Positions 8,941 to 18,902 of a DNA stretch of 64,000 bases are shown here, one piece after another (the stretch's first letter is position 1; every line of letters begins with the position of its first letter). The notes under the pieces are model-generated. The model searched no databases, had not been told where the DNA came from, and was given only the letters and a program-made list of their open reading frames with translations. This DNA comes from an uncultured Gammaproteobacteria bacterium. Lineage in GTDB: Bacteria > Pseudomonadota > Gammaproteobacteria > CAMYKB01. The stretch is from assembly GCA_947258875.1 (NCBI GenBank), contig CAMYKB010000007.1:1-64000 (forward strand), read 5' to 3'. Made by a program: the position numbers and the translations under genes.

Positions 8941-9546
8941 ATGCTCGCGAAGGAGGCACGCACCAACATATATGCAGCGGCTCTTGGCGTTGCGGTGCTG
9001 ACCTATTTTATTGGTGTGTGGGCCATTCCGTTGTGGTTAATTGTGGCGGTGTTCGCATTTACCTGGCGCAGCTTTCCGCGTGTGGTGCCCTCCATTCCCC
9101 TGGCGAACGTCAGCCCTGTAGACGGCGGCGTAATCGCAGTGGAACATACTCATGATCCTTATCTGAAGCGTGATGCACTCAGGGTCACTGTAAGGCAGTG
9201 GCGTTTGGGGGAGTTCAGTGTATACAGTCCGATTGAGGGTAAGCTGATTGAGCGCTGGTTTGCTGCAAAAGGTGACACCATGGGGGGGCCTTTATTCGCC
9301 ATGCATATTCGTACTGATGAAGACGATGATGTGGTGGTTGCATTCAGCATAGCCAGTCGTTTTCGCTATATGCGCATGCGCCGCTATTCAGGCGAGCGTG
9401 TCGGTCAGGGCAGGCGCATCGGATTTTTTGGTTTCGGCTGCTCGGTGGATGTTTACCTGCCAGCCAGTTCGCGTGCGAACGTGGCACCGGGTCAGCGTGT
9501 CCGTGGCGGTAGTGATGTTATCGGCACTTTTATTCACCCAGGCTGA
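8941..9546 (+). CDS. Phosphatidylserine decarboxylase-like protein, catalytic residues altered
   Basis: A 201-residue protein with two N-terminal membrane segments (about 8-50) and a PSD fold. The ANVSPVDGGVI, SPIEGKL, IASRF and GRRIGFFGFG segments align with short (class II) phosphatidylserine decarboxylases. In those enzymes the loop reads FGS-x-VD, where Ser becomes the pyruvoyl cofactor; here it reads FGCSVD, with Cys at that place. The usual VHVNRSP histidine loop is FSVYSPI here, so the His is also missing. It sits directly before pssA (25 bases), which makes the PSD substrate. It could be an inactive homologue, a Cys-processed enzyme, or have a new role in phospholipid metabolism. Confidence 0.65.
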   Translation: MLAKEARTNIYAAALGVAVLTYFIGVWAIPLWLIVAVFAFTWRSFPRVVPSIPLANVSPVDGGVIAVEHTHDPYLKRDALRVTVRQWRLGEFSVYSPIEGKLIERWFAAKGDTMGGPLFAMHIRTDEDDDVVVAFSIASRFRYMRMRRYSGERVGQGRRIGFFGFGCSVDVYLPASSRANVAPGQRVRGGSDVIGTFIHPG

Positions 9547-9570
9547 TACTCAGGCGTTAAACTTAGGCCC

Positions 9571-10353
9571 ATGAGTGAAGAAGAACAGAAATCACGGCGC
9601 GGTATATACCTGCTACCGAATCTACTGACCACAGGTGCCCTGTTCGCGGGCTTCTATGCCATCGTAGCAGCCATGGAGCAACATTTCGAAGCGGCTGCCA
9701 TCGCCGTATTTGTTGCCATGTTTCTGGATGGCCTGGATGGGCGTGTAGCGCGCCTGACCAACACTTCCAGCGCCTTTGGTGGCGAATACGATTCGTTGTC
9801 AGATATGGTTTCCTTCGGTCTGGCGCCGGCGCTGGTGATGTATGAATGGGCGCTGGGCGATCTCAAGACCCTAGGCTGGTTCTGGGCCAAATTAGGCTGG
9901 CTGGCGGCGTTCTTCTATGCAGCGTGCGCAGCACTGCGGTTGGCGCGCTTCAATACTATGAGCGGCTCGACAGACAAGCGCTACTTCCAGGGGCTACCGA
10001 GTCCATCGGCCGCCGCGCTGATGATGGGAATGATCTGGATGTGGCACGATCTCGAATTTTCGGGCGCTGAACTTAAACTGCCGGCATTACTTGTCACGGT
10101 GATCAGTGGTGCGCTGATGGTCAGTAACGTGAGTTACTACAGTTTTAAGGAGATTGACCTTCGCAACAAAATCCCATTTGTCGCAATGCTGGCTATTGTG
10201 ATCGGCTTGATGCTGGCCTCCATTGATCCACCCAAGGTACTATTTGGCGGGTTTGCGGTCTACGCTGCTTCGGGGCCTATGACCAGTATCATCCGCTGGC
10301 GACGCAAGCGGGCAGCGCGCCATGCCAGCAAGGAAGAACAGGAATCCGGGTGA
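9571..10353 (+). CDS. pssA: CDP-diacylglycerol-serine O-phosphatidyltransferase
   Basis: A 260-residue integral membrane enzyme making phosphatidylserine from CDP-diacylglycerol and serine. The CDP-alcohol phosphotransferase signature is complete: DGLDGRVAR, then a Gly and DSLSD (about residues 53-76), including all the conserved aspartates. About seven membrane segments follow, and the C-terminus is Arg/Lys-rich. It lies 24 bases after the PSD-like gene, so the two are probably translated from the same message. The length and topology fit the bacterial type II PssA. Confidence 0.92.
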   Translation: MSEEEQKSRRGIYLLPNLLTTGALFAGFYAIVAAMEQHFEAAAIAVFVAMFLDGLDGRVARLTNTSSAFGGEYDSLSDMVSFGLAPALVMYEWALGDLKTLGWFWAKLGWLAAFFYAACAALRLARFNTMSGSTDKRYFQGLPSPSAAALMMGMIWMWHDLEFSGAELKLPALLVTVISGALMVSNVSYYSFKEIDLRNKIPFVAMLAIVIGLMLASIDPPKVLFGGFAVYAASGPMTSIIRWRRKRAARHASKEEQESG

Positions 10354-10655
10354 ACCGGTGGTGACAGGTGCTTGGCAAATGTTCCGATCCCAGCTATAGT
10401 TGAGCCATGTTACCGCAACAGTCCATTTTCAGTGCTGCCTTCATCGCATCCGGCGAGGCATTTGCTTGCGGTCGCAATAGTACCTATCCCACACAACTCC
10501 TGCTGTCGCTGCGACTGCCGCATTAGCGGCATATACATGCCTGGCGAGGTTATACGCATTCCCCTGTGTTATGCCTGCTGATGTCTTCATCAGCGGATTC
10601 CTGATATATGTTTTGCGGTGCCAGCCTGTACAATGCGGGGCACCAGGAGCAGAAA
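10354..10655. other. leuA leader region with hairpins
   Basis: About 300 bases without a supported gene. Two perfect small hairpins are present: GCTGATG/CATCAGC (10577-10594, 4-base loop) and GGTGCC/GGCACC (10617-10644). The second ends exactly where the leuA ribosome site AGGAG (10645-10649) begins, so folding could affect translation. No Leu-rich leader peptide was seen. Confidence 0.45.
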
Positions 10656-12206
10656 ATGAACGCGACAGAAAAACTCATTATTTTTGACACCACCTTGCGT
10701 GATGGCGAACAGAGCCCGGGCGCATCCATGACCAAAGACGAGAAGGTGCGCATTGCCAAGTCCCTGGAACGCATGCGTGTGGACGTCATCGAAGCAGGCT
10801 TTCCGATTGCCAGCCCGGGAGATTTTGAATCGGTGCAGGCGGTGGCCCGCAGCATTAAAGACAGTACGGTATGTGGCCTGGCGCGCGCACTGGACAAAGA
10901 TATCGACCGCGCCGGTGAGGCTCTGAAGCCGGCGAAATCGGGTCGTATTCATACTTTTATAGCCACTTCGCCCATCCACATGCAGGCGAAATTGCGCATG
11001 CAACCGGAGCAGGTACTGGAACAGGCGGTTAGAGCGGTCAAGCGCGCACGTGAGTATACCGATAATGTTGAATTTTCACCCGAGGATGCGGGGCGTTCCG
11101 AAATCGATTTTCTGTGCCGAATTATAGAAGCAGTGATCGACGCGGGTGCGAATACAATTAATATCCCGGATACTGTGGGTTACAACATTCCGCAGCAATT
11201 CGGCGAATTGATCCGGCAATTGATAGAGCGCGTGCCGAATTCAGACAAGGCTGTATTTTCCGTCCATTGCCATAACGACCTCGGATTGGCCGTGTCCAAT
11301 TCATTGGCTTCTGTATTGAATGGCGCCCGGCAGGTGGAGTGCACCATTAACGGTCTGGGCGAACGCGCCGGGAATGCATCGCTCGAGGAAGTTGTCATGG
11401 CGGTGCGTACACGACAAGATTTCTTCACCTGCGATACCACGCTCGATACCACACAAATCGTACCCTGCTCGCGCTTGGTTGCCGGAATCACTGGTTTCCC
11501 GGTGCAGCCCAACAAGGCCATAGTCGGTGCCAATGCCTTCGCGCATGAATCCGGTATTCATCAGGACGGCGTACTCAAGTCGCGCGAGACCTACGAAATC
11601 ATGCGTGCACAGGATGTGGGCTGGTCCGATAATCGTATGGTGCTTGGCAAGCACTCCGGTCGCAATGCTTTTCGTAGCCGCGCGCAAGAGCTTGGCGTCG
11701 AGTTTGCTTCGGAAGAAGATTTGAACGAGACGTTTTCACGATTCAAGGACCTGGCCGACAAGAAGCATGAAATCTTTGATGAGGATATACAGGCGCTGAT
11801 AACTGAAACAGGCTTTTCTGCTGAGAATGAACACTACAAGTTGGTGTCGCTCAAAGTCTGTTCTGAAACCGGTGAAACCCCGAATGCGTCTATCACGCTG
11901 CTGGCGGATGGTGCAGAAAAACATGGCAGTGCCAGCGGTGGTGGTCCTGTCGATGCCGCATTCAAGGCCATTGAGATGATCGCTGAAAGTAACGCGCAGT
12001 TACAGCTTTATTCGGTGAACAACATCACCAGCGGTACGGATTCTCAAGGCGAGGTCACTGTGCGCCTGGAAAAGGCAGGGCGTATTGTCAACGGACAAGG
12101 TGCCGATACCGACATCGTAATTGCCTCGGCCAATGCCTATGTCAATGCACTCAACAAACTGATTACCCCCGCGCGGCGTGCTCATCCGCAACTGGGCGAC
12201 GTGTGA
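10656..12206 (+). CDS. leuA: 2-isopropylmalate synthase
   Basis: A 516-residue LeuA catalysing the first committed step of leucine synthesis, condensing acetyl-CoA with 2-oxoisovalerate. The TIM-barrel starts with [16 protein letters not shown] (about 9-24), metal-binding HCHNDLG is near 205 and the [13 protein letters not shown] signature near 230. The C-terminal regulatory domain (from about 395) contains the leucine-feedback region. The start at 10656 has AGGAG 6 bases upstream; the frame opens 16 codons earlier. With ilvN and ilvC it forms a branched-chain amino acid block, interrupted by the two phospholipid genes. Confidence 0.95.
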   Translation: MNATEKLIIFDTTLRDGEQSPGASMTKDEKVRIAKSLERMRVDVIEAGFPIASPGDFESVQAVARSIKDSTVCGLARALDKDIDRAGEALKPAKSGRIHTFIATSPIHMQAKLRMQPEQVLEQAVRAVKRAREYTDNVEFSPEDAGRSEIDFLCRIIEAVIDAGANTINIPDTVGYNIPQQFGELIRQLIERVPNSDKAVFSVHCHNDLGLAVSNSLASVLNGARQVECTINGLGERAGNASLEEVVMAVRTRQDFFTCDTTLDTTQIVPCSRLVAGITGFPVQPNKAIVGANAFAHESGIHQDGVLKSRETYEIMRAQDVGWSDNRMVLGKHSGRNAFRSRAQELGVEFASEEDLNETFSRFKDLADKKHEIFDEDIQALITETGFSAENEHYKLVSLKVCSETGETPNASITLLADGAEKHGSASGGGPVDAAFKAIEMIAESNAQLQLYSVNNITSGTDSQGEVTVRLEKAGRIVNGQGADTDIVIASANAYVNALNKLITPARRAHPQLGDV

Positions 12207-12215
12207 GCTTAGATA

Positions 12216-12812
12216 ATGTATTTGCCGCGTCATTTTGAGGAGACGGACAGCAAGAGATTGCAGGCCCTGATGCAGGACCATCCGTTTGCCACTCTGGTAA
12301 CGACACATGAGGATCTGCCCTTCGTGACCCACTTGCCGTTACTATGGCAGGATGGTCGTCTCTTCGGACATATGGCGCGTGCTAATCTTCAAGCGGCAGC
12401 GATACAGGCGCAGCAGGGGGTGCTGGCAATTTTTCATGGGCCGCATGCTTATGTGTCTTCTGGTTGGTATGAGGAGCAGGGGTTACCCTCGACCTGGAAT
12501 TATGCGGTGGTGCATGTGCGTGGCAAGTTATCGCCGGTAACAGACTTGGAGCAAGTGGCGGAAATGATCCAGGCATTAATTGCCGAACATGATGGTGACA
12601 ATGCTGCGGTTTGGGATGCGACGCAATTCACAAAACGCAGTGGCGCTATTATCGGTTTTGAAATAGAAATAGAGCAAATCGAAGCCAAATTCAAGCTGAG
12701 TCAGAACCGGCCGGCAGGTGACCGTGAGAGGGTGTTGCGGCGCCTACGGCAATCAAGTTCCTTGTCAGACCAGGAGGTTGCCAAGATGATGGAGGAATTA
12801 CGTGAACCTTGA
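12216..12812 (+). CDS. PaiB-family FMN-binding protein
   Basis: A 198-residue protein of the PaiB/FMN-binding split-barrel family. It begins MYLPRHFEE, followed by PFATLVTT and FVTHLPLL, then GHMARANLQ and SSGWYEEQ-x-PSTWNY, all typical. In Bacillus PaiB is described as a negative regulator of sporulation and protease genes; in Proteobacteria the role is unclear and flavin binding is inferred. It starts 9 bases after leuA and overlaps the uracil-DNA glycosylase gene by 11 bases, suggesting a shared transcript and translational coupling. Confidence 0.85.
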   Translation: MYLPRHFEETDSKRLQALMQDHPFATLVTTHEDLPFVTHLPLLWQDGRLFGHMARANLQAAAIQAQQGVLAIFHGPHAYVSSGWYEEQGLPSTWNYAVVHVRGKLSPVTDLEQVAEMIQALIAEHDGDNAAVWDATQFTKRSGAIIGFEIEIEQIEAKFKLSQNRPAGDRERVLRRLRQSSSLSDQEVAKMMEELREP

Positions 12813-13521
12813 TGAGCGTCAGCGGGCGTATCTCGGCGCGCTGGGTATCGATATTTGGGTGTCGCGTGCAGCAGTTCCAATGGCGGCGAGCGCATCTGCG
12901 CCTGTCACTACTGCAGAGCCGTTGGTTGAAGCGCATGCAGACGCTGTCGAAACGGGTGTCTCGCAAATGGATTGGCCGCAACTGCGTCAGGCGGTTGCGG
13001 CCTGCACACTTTGCGACCTGTACAAGACACGTACACAAACGGTATTCGGTGTTGGCAAGCAAAATGCTGATTGGCTATTTATCGGTGAGGCACCAGGAGC
13101 AGATGAGGACCGGCAAGGTGAGCCCTTTGTTGGCCGGGCGGGACAGCTGTTGAATAATATGATCATCGCTGTTGGCTTGCGGCGCGAACAGGTGTTTATT
13201 GCCAATATTCTCAAATGCCGCCCGCCCAATAACCGCGATCCGCAGGTAAAGGAAGCCCGTTCGTGCGGGCCGTACCTGCGTCGTCAGATTGAGTTGCTAA
13301 AACCCAGGATTATTGTCACCCTGGGCCGGATCGCGGCGCAGAATTTATTACAAACCGAAACGCCGATTGGTAAGTTGCGTGGCCGCGAATATGAGTACGA
13401 AGATACCGCAATACCGGTAGTGGCAACCTATCATCCCGCCTACCTGTTGCGTAGTCCGGGACAAAAACGTAAAGCATGGGAAGACCTGCAACTCGCGATG
13501 CGTTTGGTGAAAAACAAATAA
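12802..13521 (+). CDS. Family 4 uracil-DNA glycosylase (Fe-S)
   Basis: A 239-residue DNA repair enzyme removing uracil from DNA. Four cysteines (68, 71, 139, 155) would hold the [4Fe-4S] cluster; motif A is GEAPGADED (about 95-103) with [11 protein letters not shown], and the second active-site motif is YHPAYLLR near 215. An extra 60-residue N-terminal region rich in Ala is probably a flexible tail, as in the DNA polymerase-related family 4 proteins of many Proteobacteria. The start is GTG at 12802, inside the end of the PaiB-like gene. rimI follows after 35 bases, a common order in Gammaproteobacteria. Confidence 0.92.
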   Translation: MNLDERQRAYLGALGIDIWVSRAAVPMAASASAPVTTAEPLVEAHADAVETGVSQMDWPQLRQAVAACTLCDLYKTRTQTVFGVGKQNADWLFIGEAPGADEDRQGEPFVGRAGQLLNNMIIAVGLRREQVFIANILKCRPPNNRDPQVKEARSCGPYLRRQIELLKPRIIVTLGRIAAQNLLQTETPIGKLRGREYEYEDTAIPVVATYHPAYLLRSPGQKRKAWEDLQLAMRLVKNK

Positions 13522-13556
13522 GTCATAACAACACGAATAATGATATCGATCTCACT

Positions 13557-14018
13557 ATGAGCGCAGTATTAAAGACAAACGAATCTATACGCCTAATGCG
13601 TCATGATGACTTGGCGGCGGTTATTGCGATTGAAACACGTGCCTATGTCTTTCCCTGGAGCAAGGGTATATTTCATGATTGCATGCGCGTGGGTTACTCC
13701 TGCTGGATCTATGAGCAACAGGGGATTATTCAGGCTTATGCCATTATGTCGGTGGGTGTAGGAGAATGTCATGTGCTGAATTTGTGTGTCGATCCTGAGA
13801 TCCAAAGACAGGGTATAGGCCGCAGGCTATTACAGTATCTGCAGACTCAGGCCACCGCCTGCAATGTCGATACAGTATTACTGGAAGTGCGCACTTCAAA
13901 CCATGCTGCGATAGCATTGTACAAGTCCGAGGGTTTTAATGAAGTTGGGAAACGCAAAGATTATTATCCAGCCACACAGGGCAGGGAAGACGCCATCATC
14001 TTCGCCAAGGCAATTTAG
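13557..14018 (+). CDS. rimI: Ribosomal protein S18-alanine N-acetyltransferase
   Basis: A 153-residue GNAT acetyltransferase. RimI acetylates the N-terminal alanine of ribosomal protein S18. Visible are the FPWS motif, the acetyl-CoA loop QRQGIGRRLL (about 85-95), and the LLEVRTSNHAAIALYKSEGF signature followed by KDYYP. The frame opens 27 codons upstream, but the start at 13557 gives the normal N-terminus; its ribosome site is weak. It lies between the glycosylase and prfC on the same strand. Confidence 0.9.
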   Translation: MSAVLKTNESIRLMRHDDLAAVIAIETRAYVFPWSKGIFHDCMRVGYSCWIYEQQGIIQAYAIMSVGVGECHVLNLCVDPEIQRQGIGRRLLQYLQTQATACNVDTVLLEVRTSNHAAIALYKSEGFNEVGKRKDYYPATQGREDAIIFAKAI

Positions 14019-14091
14019 TCATCGTTTAGAGACTAAGTGCACAGCGATATAATGATCCGATTTTTTAGCAGTACCCACGTATAAACAAAAC

Positions 14092-15684
14092 ATGCCTACA
14101 CATTCCGAGGAAACAGCTCGTCGGCGTACGTTCGCGATCATCTCGCATCCGGATGCCGGCAAAACCACACTTACCGAAAAGCTGCTGCTCTATGGCGGGG
14201 CTATCCAGCTCGCAGGTAGTGTCAAGGGGCGTAAGGCAGCACGGCACGCCACCTCCGACTGGATGGAGCTTGAGAAACAGCGTGGCATCTCGGTGACCAG
14301 TTCCGTGATGCAGTTCCCGTACAAGCAATGCATCGTCAACTTGTTGGATACGCCTGGGCATGAGGATTTTTCCGAGGATACCTATCGGACATTAACCGCT
14401 GTGGATTCCGCGTTGATGGTGATTGACTGTGCCAAGGGTGTTGAAGAACGTACCATTAAACTTATGGATGTGTGTCGTTTGCGGGATACACCGATCATGA
14501 CCTTTATTAACAAGCTCGACCGAGAGGGACGTGAACCCGTTGAGTTGCTTGACGAGGTTGAGGATATTCTCAAGATACAGTGCGCACCTATGACCTGGCC
14601 GATAGGCATGGGTCGTCGGTTCAAGGGTGTATATCACTTATACGATGATGTTATTCATCTCTATGATCCGCAGCACGGCGGCAAAATCAAGGCAGGAAAT
14701 GTTATCGAAGGTCTGGCGAATGCCAGGCTTGATGAATTACTGGGCGAGCAGGCGGCGGAGTTGCGCGATGAAATTGAATTAGTGCAGGGTGCAAGTCATC
14801 GTTTTGATGCGCAAGCCTATCTCGATGGCAAGTTGACACCGGTATTTTTTGGGTCGGCCATCAATAACTTCGGTATCGAGGAATTGCTGAATACATTCGT
14901 GGAACATGCACCGCCACCGATGTCACGACAGACTGAAACACGTAATGTTACTCCCGATGAAAGCAAATTTACCGGGTTTGTTTTCAAGATCCAGGCCAAT
15001 ATGGATCCGCAGCATCGTGACCGCATTGCCTTCATGCGCGTGTGTTCGGGCAGTTTTAATCGCGGAATGAAGCTGCGTCATGTGCGTCTGCAGCGGGAGA
15101 TTAAGGTGGCGGATGCACTGACATTTATGGCATCTGATCGCGAACATGTTGATACGGCGTATCCGGGAGATATTCTGGGTATCCATAATTACGGCACTAT
15201 CCAGATCGGCGATACCTTTACGCAGGGCGAGGAACTTGCGTTTACCGGTATTCCCAATTTCGCGCCGGAATTATTTCGCCGTGCGCGACTGCGTGATCCG
15301 CTCAAGATGAAGGCCTTGCAAAAAGGACTTGCGCAACTTTGCGAAGAGGGGGCTACCCAGTTGTTCAAACCGTTTTCAAATAATGATCTTATTCTGGGTG
15401 CAGTTGGTGTATTGCAGTTTGATGTGGTCGCGCACCGCCTGAAGCACGAATACAATGTGGATTGCAGTTTTGAGACAGTGAATGTCAGTACCGCGCGTTG
15501 GGTGAGCAGTGATGATCAAAAGCGCTTTGAACAGTTCAAGTCCAAGGCTGCGGATAACCTGGCGCTCGATCACGCGGGTGAACTGGTATACATTGCGCCG
15601 ACGCGTGTTAATTTGCAGATGGCACAGGAGAAATGGCCGGAGGTTCAGTTCCATGCCACGCGCGAGCATGGCATTGCCGTGTGA
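14092..15684 (+). CDS. prfC: Peptide chain release factor 3
   Basis: A 530-residue translational GTPase that releases RF1/RF2 from the ribosome after termination. The G domain begins with G1 [13 protein letters not shown] (about 18-30), then the switch [16 protein letters not shown] and the NKLD motif near 142. The EF-G-like domains II and III follow ([18 protein letters not shown]). The length matches E. coli RF3 (529). It has its own start 73 bases after rimI; no promoter was assigned. Confidence 0.95.
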   Translation: MPTHSEETARRRTFAIISHPDAGKTTLTEKLLLYGGAIQLAGSVKGRKAARHATSDWMELEKQRGISVTSSVMQFPYKQCIVNLLDTPGHEDFSEDTYRTLTAVDSALMVIDCAKGVEERTIKLMDVCRLRDTPIMTFINKLDREGREPVELLDEVEDILKIQCAPMTWPIGMGRRFKGVYHLYDDVIHLYDPQHGGKIKAGNVIEGLANARLDELLGEQAAELRDEIELVQGASHRFDAQAYLDGKLTPVFFGSAINNFGIEELLNTFVEHAPPPMSRQTETRNVTPDESKFTGFVFKIQANMDPQHRDRIAFMRVCSGSFNRGMKLRHVRLQREIKVADALTFMASDREHVDTAYPGDILGIHNYGTIQIGDTFTQGEELAFTGIPNFAPELFRRARLRDPLKMKALQKGLAQLCEEGATQLFKPFSNNDLILGAVGVLQFDVVAHRLKHEYNVDCSFETVNVSTARWVSSDDQKRFEQFKSKAADNLALDHAGELVYIAPTRVNLQMAQEKWPEVQFHATREHGIAV

Positions 15685-15728
15685 TCGCTGGATTCTATTG
15701 AAAGTATTATAAACATGAGGTGCATCCC

Positions 15729-16325
15729 ATGGCGCATATGAAGCCGTTAGCGGCTGATGCTCATCCCGAGTTGGCAGATGATTTTGCGATCTTTGAGCGA
15801 ATTCTGGGTTTTGTGCCAAACAGCCTGTTGACCATGCAGCGCAGACCAAAGATGGTAAAGGCCTTCGGGGTGTTGACTCAAGCCGTGATGGATCCGCAAG
15901 GCGAGGTTGACCTGGGCTTTAAGCGATTGATTGCGCACTTTGCCAGTCGCGCGGCAGGTTGTACCTACTGTCAGGCGCATTCTCTTATTGCTGCGGAAAT
16001 TCATGGTATCAGTAAAGAAAAACTTAATGCAGTATGGGATTACAAGACCAGTACACTGTATTCCGACGCCGAACGTGTGGCGCTGGATTATGCGTTGGCT
16101 GCGGGTGCAATGCCGAATGCGGTCGATGAAGAACTGATGCAACGTATGCGTGAATACTGGAGTGACGATCAGATCGTGGAAATTCTTGGTGCGGTGTGCC
16201 TATACGGCTTTCTTAACCGCTGGAATGATTCCATGGCGACTCAGCTTGAGCCAGGCCCACTAGCTATGGGAAAGCATGTGCTCGAGCAGGGTGGCTGGAA
16301 GGCGGGTAAGCACCTTGCTGACTAA
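15729..16325 (+). CDS. AhpD/carboxymuconolactone decarboxylase-fold protein
   Basis: A 198-residue alpha-helical protein of the CMD/AhpD superfamily. The redox motif C-x-x-C followed by H, here CTYCQAH, is at about residue 81-87, as in AhpD-like and peroxidase-related members, which suggests alkylhydroperoxidase-type thiol chemistry. The start could be GTG 15720 or ATG 15729; the ATG is preferred because GAGG lies 9-12 bases upstream. The substrate is unknown. It sits between prfC and an MFS transporter on the same strand. Confidence 0.75.
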   Translation: MAHMKPLAADAHPELADDFAIFERILGFVPNSLLTMQRRPKMVKAFGVLTQAVMDPQGEVDLGFKRLIAHFASRAAGCTYCQAHSLIAAEIHGISKEKLNAVWDYKTSTLYSDAERVALDYALAAGAMPNAVDEELMQRMREYWSDDQIVEILGAVCLYGFLNRWNDSMATQLEPGPLAMGKHVLEQGGWKAGKHLAD

Positions 16326-16339
16326 ATTTCTTTGTGCGC

Positions 16340-17641
16340 ATGAAGTCATTTTTGTCAGATAGAACCACCATCAACCGTCAGGTTGTCGCCTGGGCCTTTT
16401 ACGACTGGGCAAACTCGGCATTTGCTGTCGTCGTGCTGTCGGGATTCTTCCCGCTCTTTTTTCGTGAATACTGGAGTTCTGGCCAGGAAAGTAGCGATAT
16501 CACATTTCGTCTGGGTATCGCGAATGCCTTGTCGAGTCTTGTAATCGTCGCCTGTGCGCCATTGCTGGGCGCGATCGCAGATCAAGGTAGTGCGCGCAAA
16601 AAGTTTCTGTTTGTGTTTGCCATGATGGGCATAGTGATGACCGGCTGCCTGTTTCTCGTGGGTCAGGGGCAGTGGTTTGCGGCAGTAACATTATTTGTGT
16701 TAGCGACCATTGGTTTTATGGGCGCAAATGTGTTCTATGATGCGCTGATCATCGGTATTACTCGGCACGAACACTATGATACGGTGTCTGCGCTGGGTTA
16801 TGCGTTAGGCTATCTCGGCGGTGGTCTGTTGTTTGCGTTATGTGTGATGATGACGCTTTATCCGTCACATTTCGGCCTGCAAGGCGCGGCTGATGCGGTG
16901 AGATTGTCTTTTGTACTGGTAGCCACATGGTGGGCCGTGTTTTCGTTACCGCTGCTGTTTTGGGTTAAGGAGCCTGTAACCCCTGAAAAAGTCGGATTGC
17001 TGCAGTCCGCCCGAAACGGCTTTCGGCAACTCATTGACACCTTTCATCATATTCGTCAGTTACGCCATGTGCTGTTGTTTCTGTTGGCGTATTGGTTGTA
17101 TATCGATGGTGTCGATACTATCGTGCGAATGGCTGTTGATTATGGGCAGGCGTTGGGTTTTGACAGTAATCAGCTCATACTCGCGCTTTTGATTACACAG
17201 TTTATTGGTTTTCCGTCGGCAATAGTATTCGGCCATATCGGTGAACGGCTGGGAACCAAAACAGGAATCTATATTGCAATAGCCGTCTACATTTGTGTGA
17301 CGATGTGGGGAGTGAGGATGACCAGTGCCTGGGAATTCTATGTGCTGGCAGTGGCAATCGGTTTGGTGCAGGGGGGCATACAGTCACTTAGCCGAGCCTA
17401 TTATGCGCGGATGATTCCTGTGGACAAAGCTGCTGAATTTTTTGGCTTCTACAATATGCTCGGTAAATTTGCAGCTGTTATTGGCCCCTTCATGGTGGGT
17501 TGGGTTGGTGTTTTGAGTGGTAATCCGCGGCTGGGTATGTTGTCCTTACTGATACTCTTTATCGGTGGCGGGGTGCTACTCTATTTTGTGCGCCCTACCA
17601 CAACAAGCCCACAGACCACCAACCACAGACCATCAAGATGA
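16340..17641 (+). CDS. MFS transporter, UMF1/Atg22-like
   Basis: A 433-residue, roughly 12-helix membrane transporter. The N-terminus AWAFYDWANSAFAVVV is the hallmark of the UMF1 (Atg22-like) branch of the major facilitator superfamily; GAIADQGSARKK is the loop 2-3 motif. QGGIQSLSRAYYARMIP in the second half is also typical. The substrate is unknown; yeast Atg22 exports amino acids from the vacuole, but this should not be transferred. The ribosome site is weak. The end of the gene lies 10 bases before the amidohydrolase start, so the two are probably co-expressed. Confidence 0.85.
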   Translation: MKSFLSDRTTINRQVVAWAFYDWANSAFAVVVLSGFFPLFFREYWSSGQESSDITFRLGIANALSSLVIVACAPLLGAIADQGSARKKFLFVFAMMGIVMTGCLFLVGQGQWFAAVTLFVLATIGFMGANVFYDALIIGITRHEHYDTVSALGYALGYLGGGLLFALCVMMTLYPSHFGLQGAADAVRLSFVLVATWWAVFSLPLLFWVKEPVTPEKVGLLQSARNGFRQLIDTFHHIRQLRHVLLFLLAYWLYIDGVDTIVRMAVDYGQALGFDSNQLILALLITQFIGFPSAIVFGHIGERLGTKTGIYIAIAVYICVTMWGVRMTSAWEFYVLAVAIGLVQGGIQSLSRAYYARMIPVDKAAEFFGFYNMLGKFAAVIGPFMVGWVGVLSGNPRLGMLSLLILFIGGGVLLYFVRPTTTSPQTTNHRPSR

Positions 17642-17651
17642 AGAATGCATC

Positions 17652-18890
17652 ATGAAGAGGCGCCGTTTTTTGCGTTGGCTTGGGTTAGGAGGCCTGGCCG
17701 CGATCGCCACAGGGGCAACGCATTACTGGCCCCGTGAGGGAGTGTTCAATCCCTGCATTTCTGAGGACATGCCGGAGTCACTTAAGAACCATGACTTGGT
17801 GCAGGCTGCCTGGGAGGGAATTCCACAAGCTGATTTTTGGGATTGTCACGTGCATCTGGTGGGTTTGGCTGCGAATAGCACGGAGGTGCGCTTCGACCCG
17901 GAAATGAATTCTCCCAGGCACCCTATAAAACTTGCGCAAATGCAATTTTATGAAAATGCTGCTTGCGTAGAGTCAGATGATGAGGCGGCCAATGAAAAAT
18001 ATATAGATCGACTCATTCTGCTCAATCGTGGAGTGTCTCCATCTAGCAAACTAATGTTGTTGGCCTTTGATTATCATCATGACCTTGAGGGTCTGCCTGT
18101 TGTTGAGGGTAGTACGCTGTACGTTTCCAACAACTACGCGCGGCGCGTTGCTGACAGCCGGCCGGACCAATTCGAATGGATTGCCTCAATTCATCCTTAC
18201 CGTGAGGATGCGCTTGAAGTGTTGGAGACAAGCGCGCGAAGCGGGGCGCGGGCTGTAAAGTGGTTACCGCCGGCAATGGCTATTGATCCCTCGTCTCCGC
18301 GATGTGATGATTTTTATCAGTCGCTGATCGAATATGATATACCGTTACTTGTACATGCTGATGTGGAGCGAGCGGTACATGGTGCCAAGCTACAGGATTA
18401 TGGCAATCCGTTACTGTTGCGTAGGCCACTGGATCACGGTGTCCGGGTGATCATCGCTCATTGTGGTTCGCTGGGTATGGGTAAGGATATTGACAAGGGA
18501 AAGGCAGGACGCAAAATCCCCAATTTTGATTTGTTTGCACGTTTAATGGATGAGCAGCGATATGAGGGTCTTGTGTTGGGTGATATTTCGGCCATGACGC
18601 AGATTAACCGTATCGGCAGACCTTTTGAAACCATAATTGAGAGGGATGACTGGCATCATCGGCTGGTCAATGGCACGGATTATCCGTTGCCTGGTGTCAT
18701 GTTACTGTTCTCGATTCAAGCTATGGTGGATCAGGGTTACATTAAGAAATCTGAAGCTAAGGTGCTGGCCGATATCCGCCGCTATAATCCCCTGTTATTC
18801 GATTTTGTTTGCAAACGCAGTATACGTTATCAGGGCAAGCGCCTGCCCCCGAAGGTCTTTGCGACACGCAGGCATTTTGTTGGTCAATGA
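17652..18890 (+). CDS. Tat-exported amidohydrolase-2 family protein
   Basis: A 412-residue metal-dependent hydrolase of the amidohydrolase-2 (TIM-barrel) type. It starts with a twin-arginine signal (KRRRFLRWLGLGG). Metal-site motifs are visible: FWDCHVHL (HxH) near 75, LVHADVE near 235, IIAHCGS near 270, and the final NGTDYPLPG aspartate near 340. Export before folding of a metalloenzyme would explain the Tat signal. The substrate is unknown; family members include decarboxylases and lactone hydrolases. It is followed by a small DUF2970 gene after 12 bases. Confidence 0.8.
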   Translation: MKRRRFLRWLGLGGLAAIATGATHYWPREGVFNPCISEDMPESLKNHDLVQAAWEGIPQADFWDCHVHLVGLAANSTEVRFDPEMNSPRHPIKLAQMQFYENAACVESDDEAANEKYIDRLILLNRGVSPSSKLMLLAFDYHHDLEGLPVVEGSTLYVSNNYARRVADSRPDQFEWIASIHPYREDALEVLETSARSGARAVKWLPPAMAIDPSSPRCDDFYQSLIEYDIPLLVHADVERAVHGAKLQDYGNPLLLRRPLDHGVRVIIAHCGSLGMGKDIDKGKAGRKIPNFDLFARLMDEQRYEGLVLGDISAMTQINRIGRPFETIIERDDWHHRLVNGTDYPLPGVMLLFSIQAMVDQGYIKKSEAKVLADIRRYNPLLFDFVCKRSIRYQGKRLPPKVFATRRHFVGQ

Positions 18891-18902
18891 TAAGGAGTTT
18901 CA

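Noticed and set aside
10372-10581. 69-codon plus-strand frame in the leuA leader
   Set aside because: Cys/Pro/Ile composition without a protein-like pattern and no ribosome site; no run of Leu codons that would support a leader peptide.
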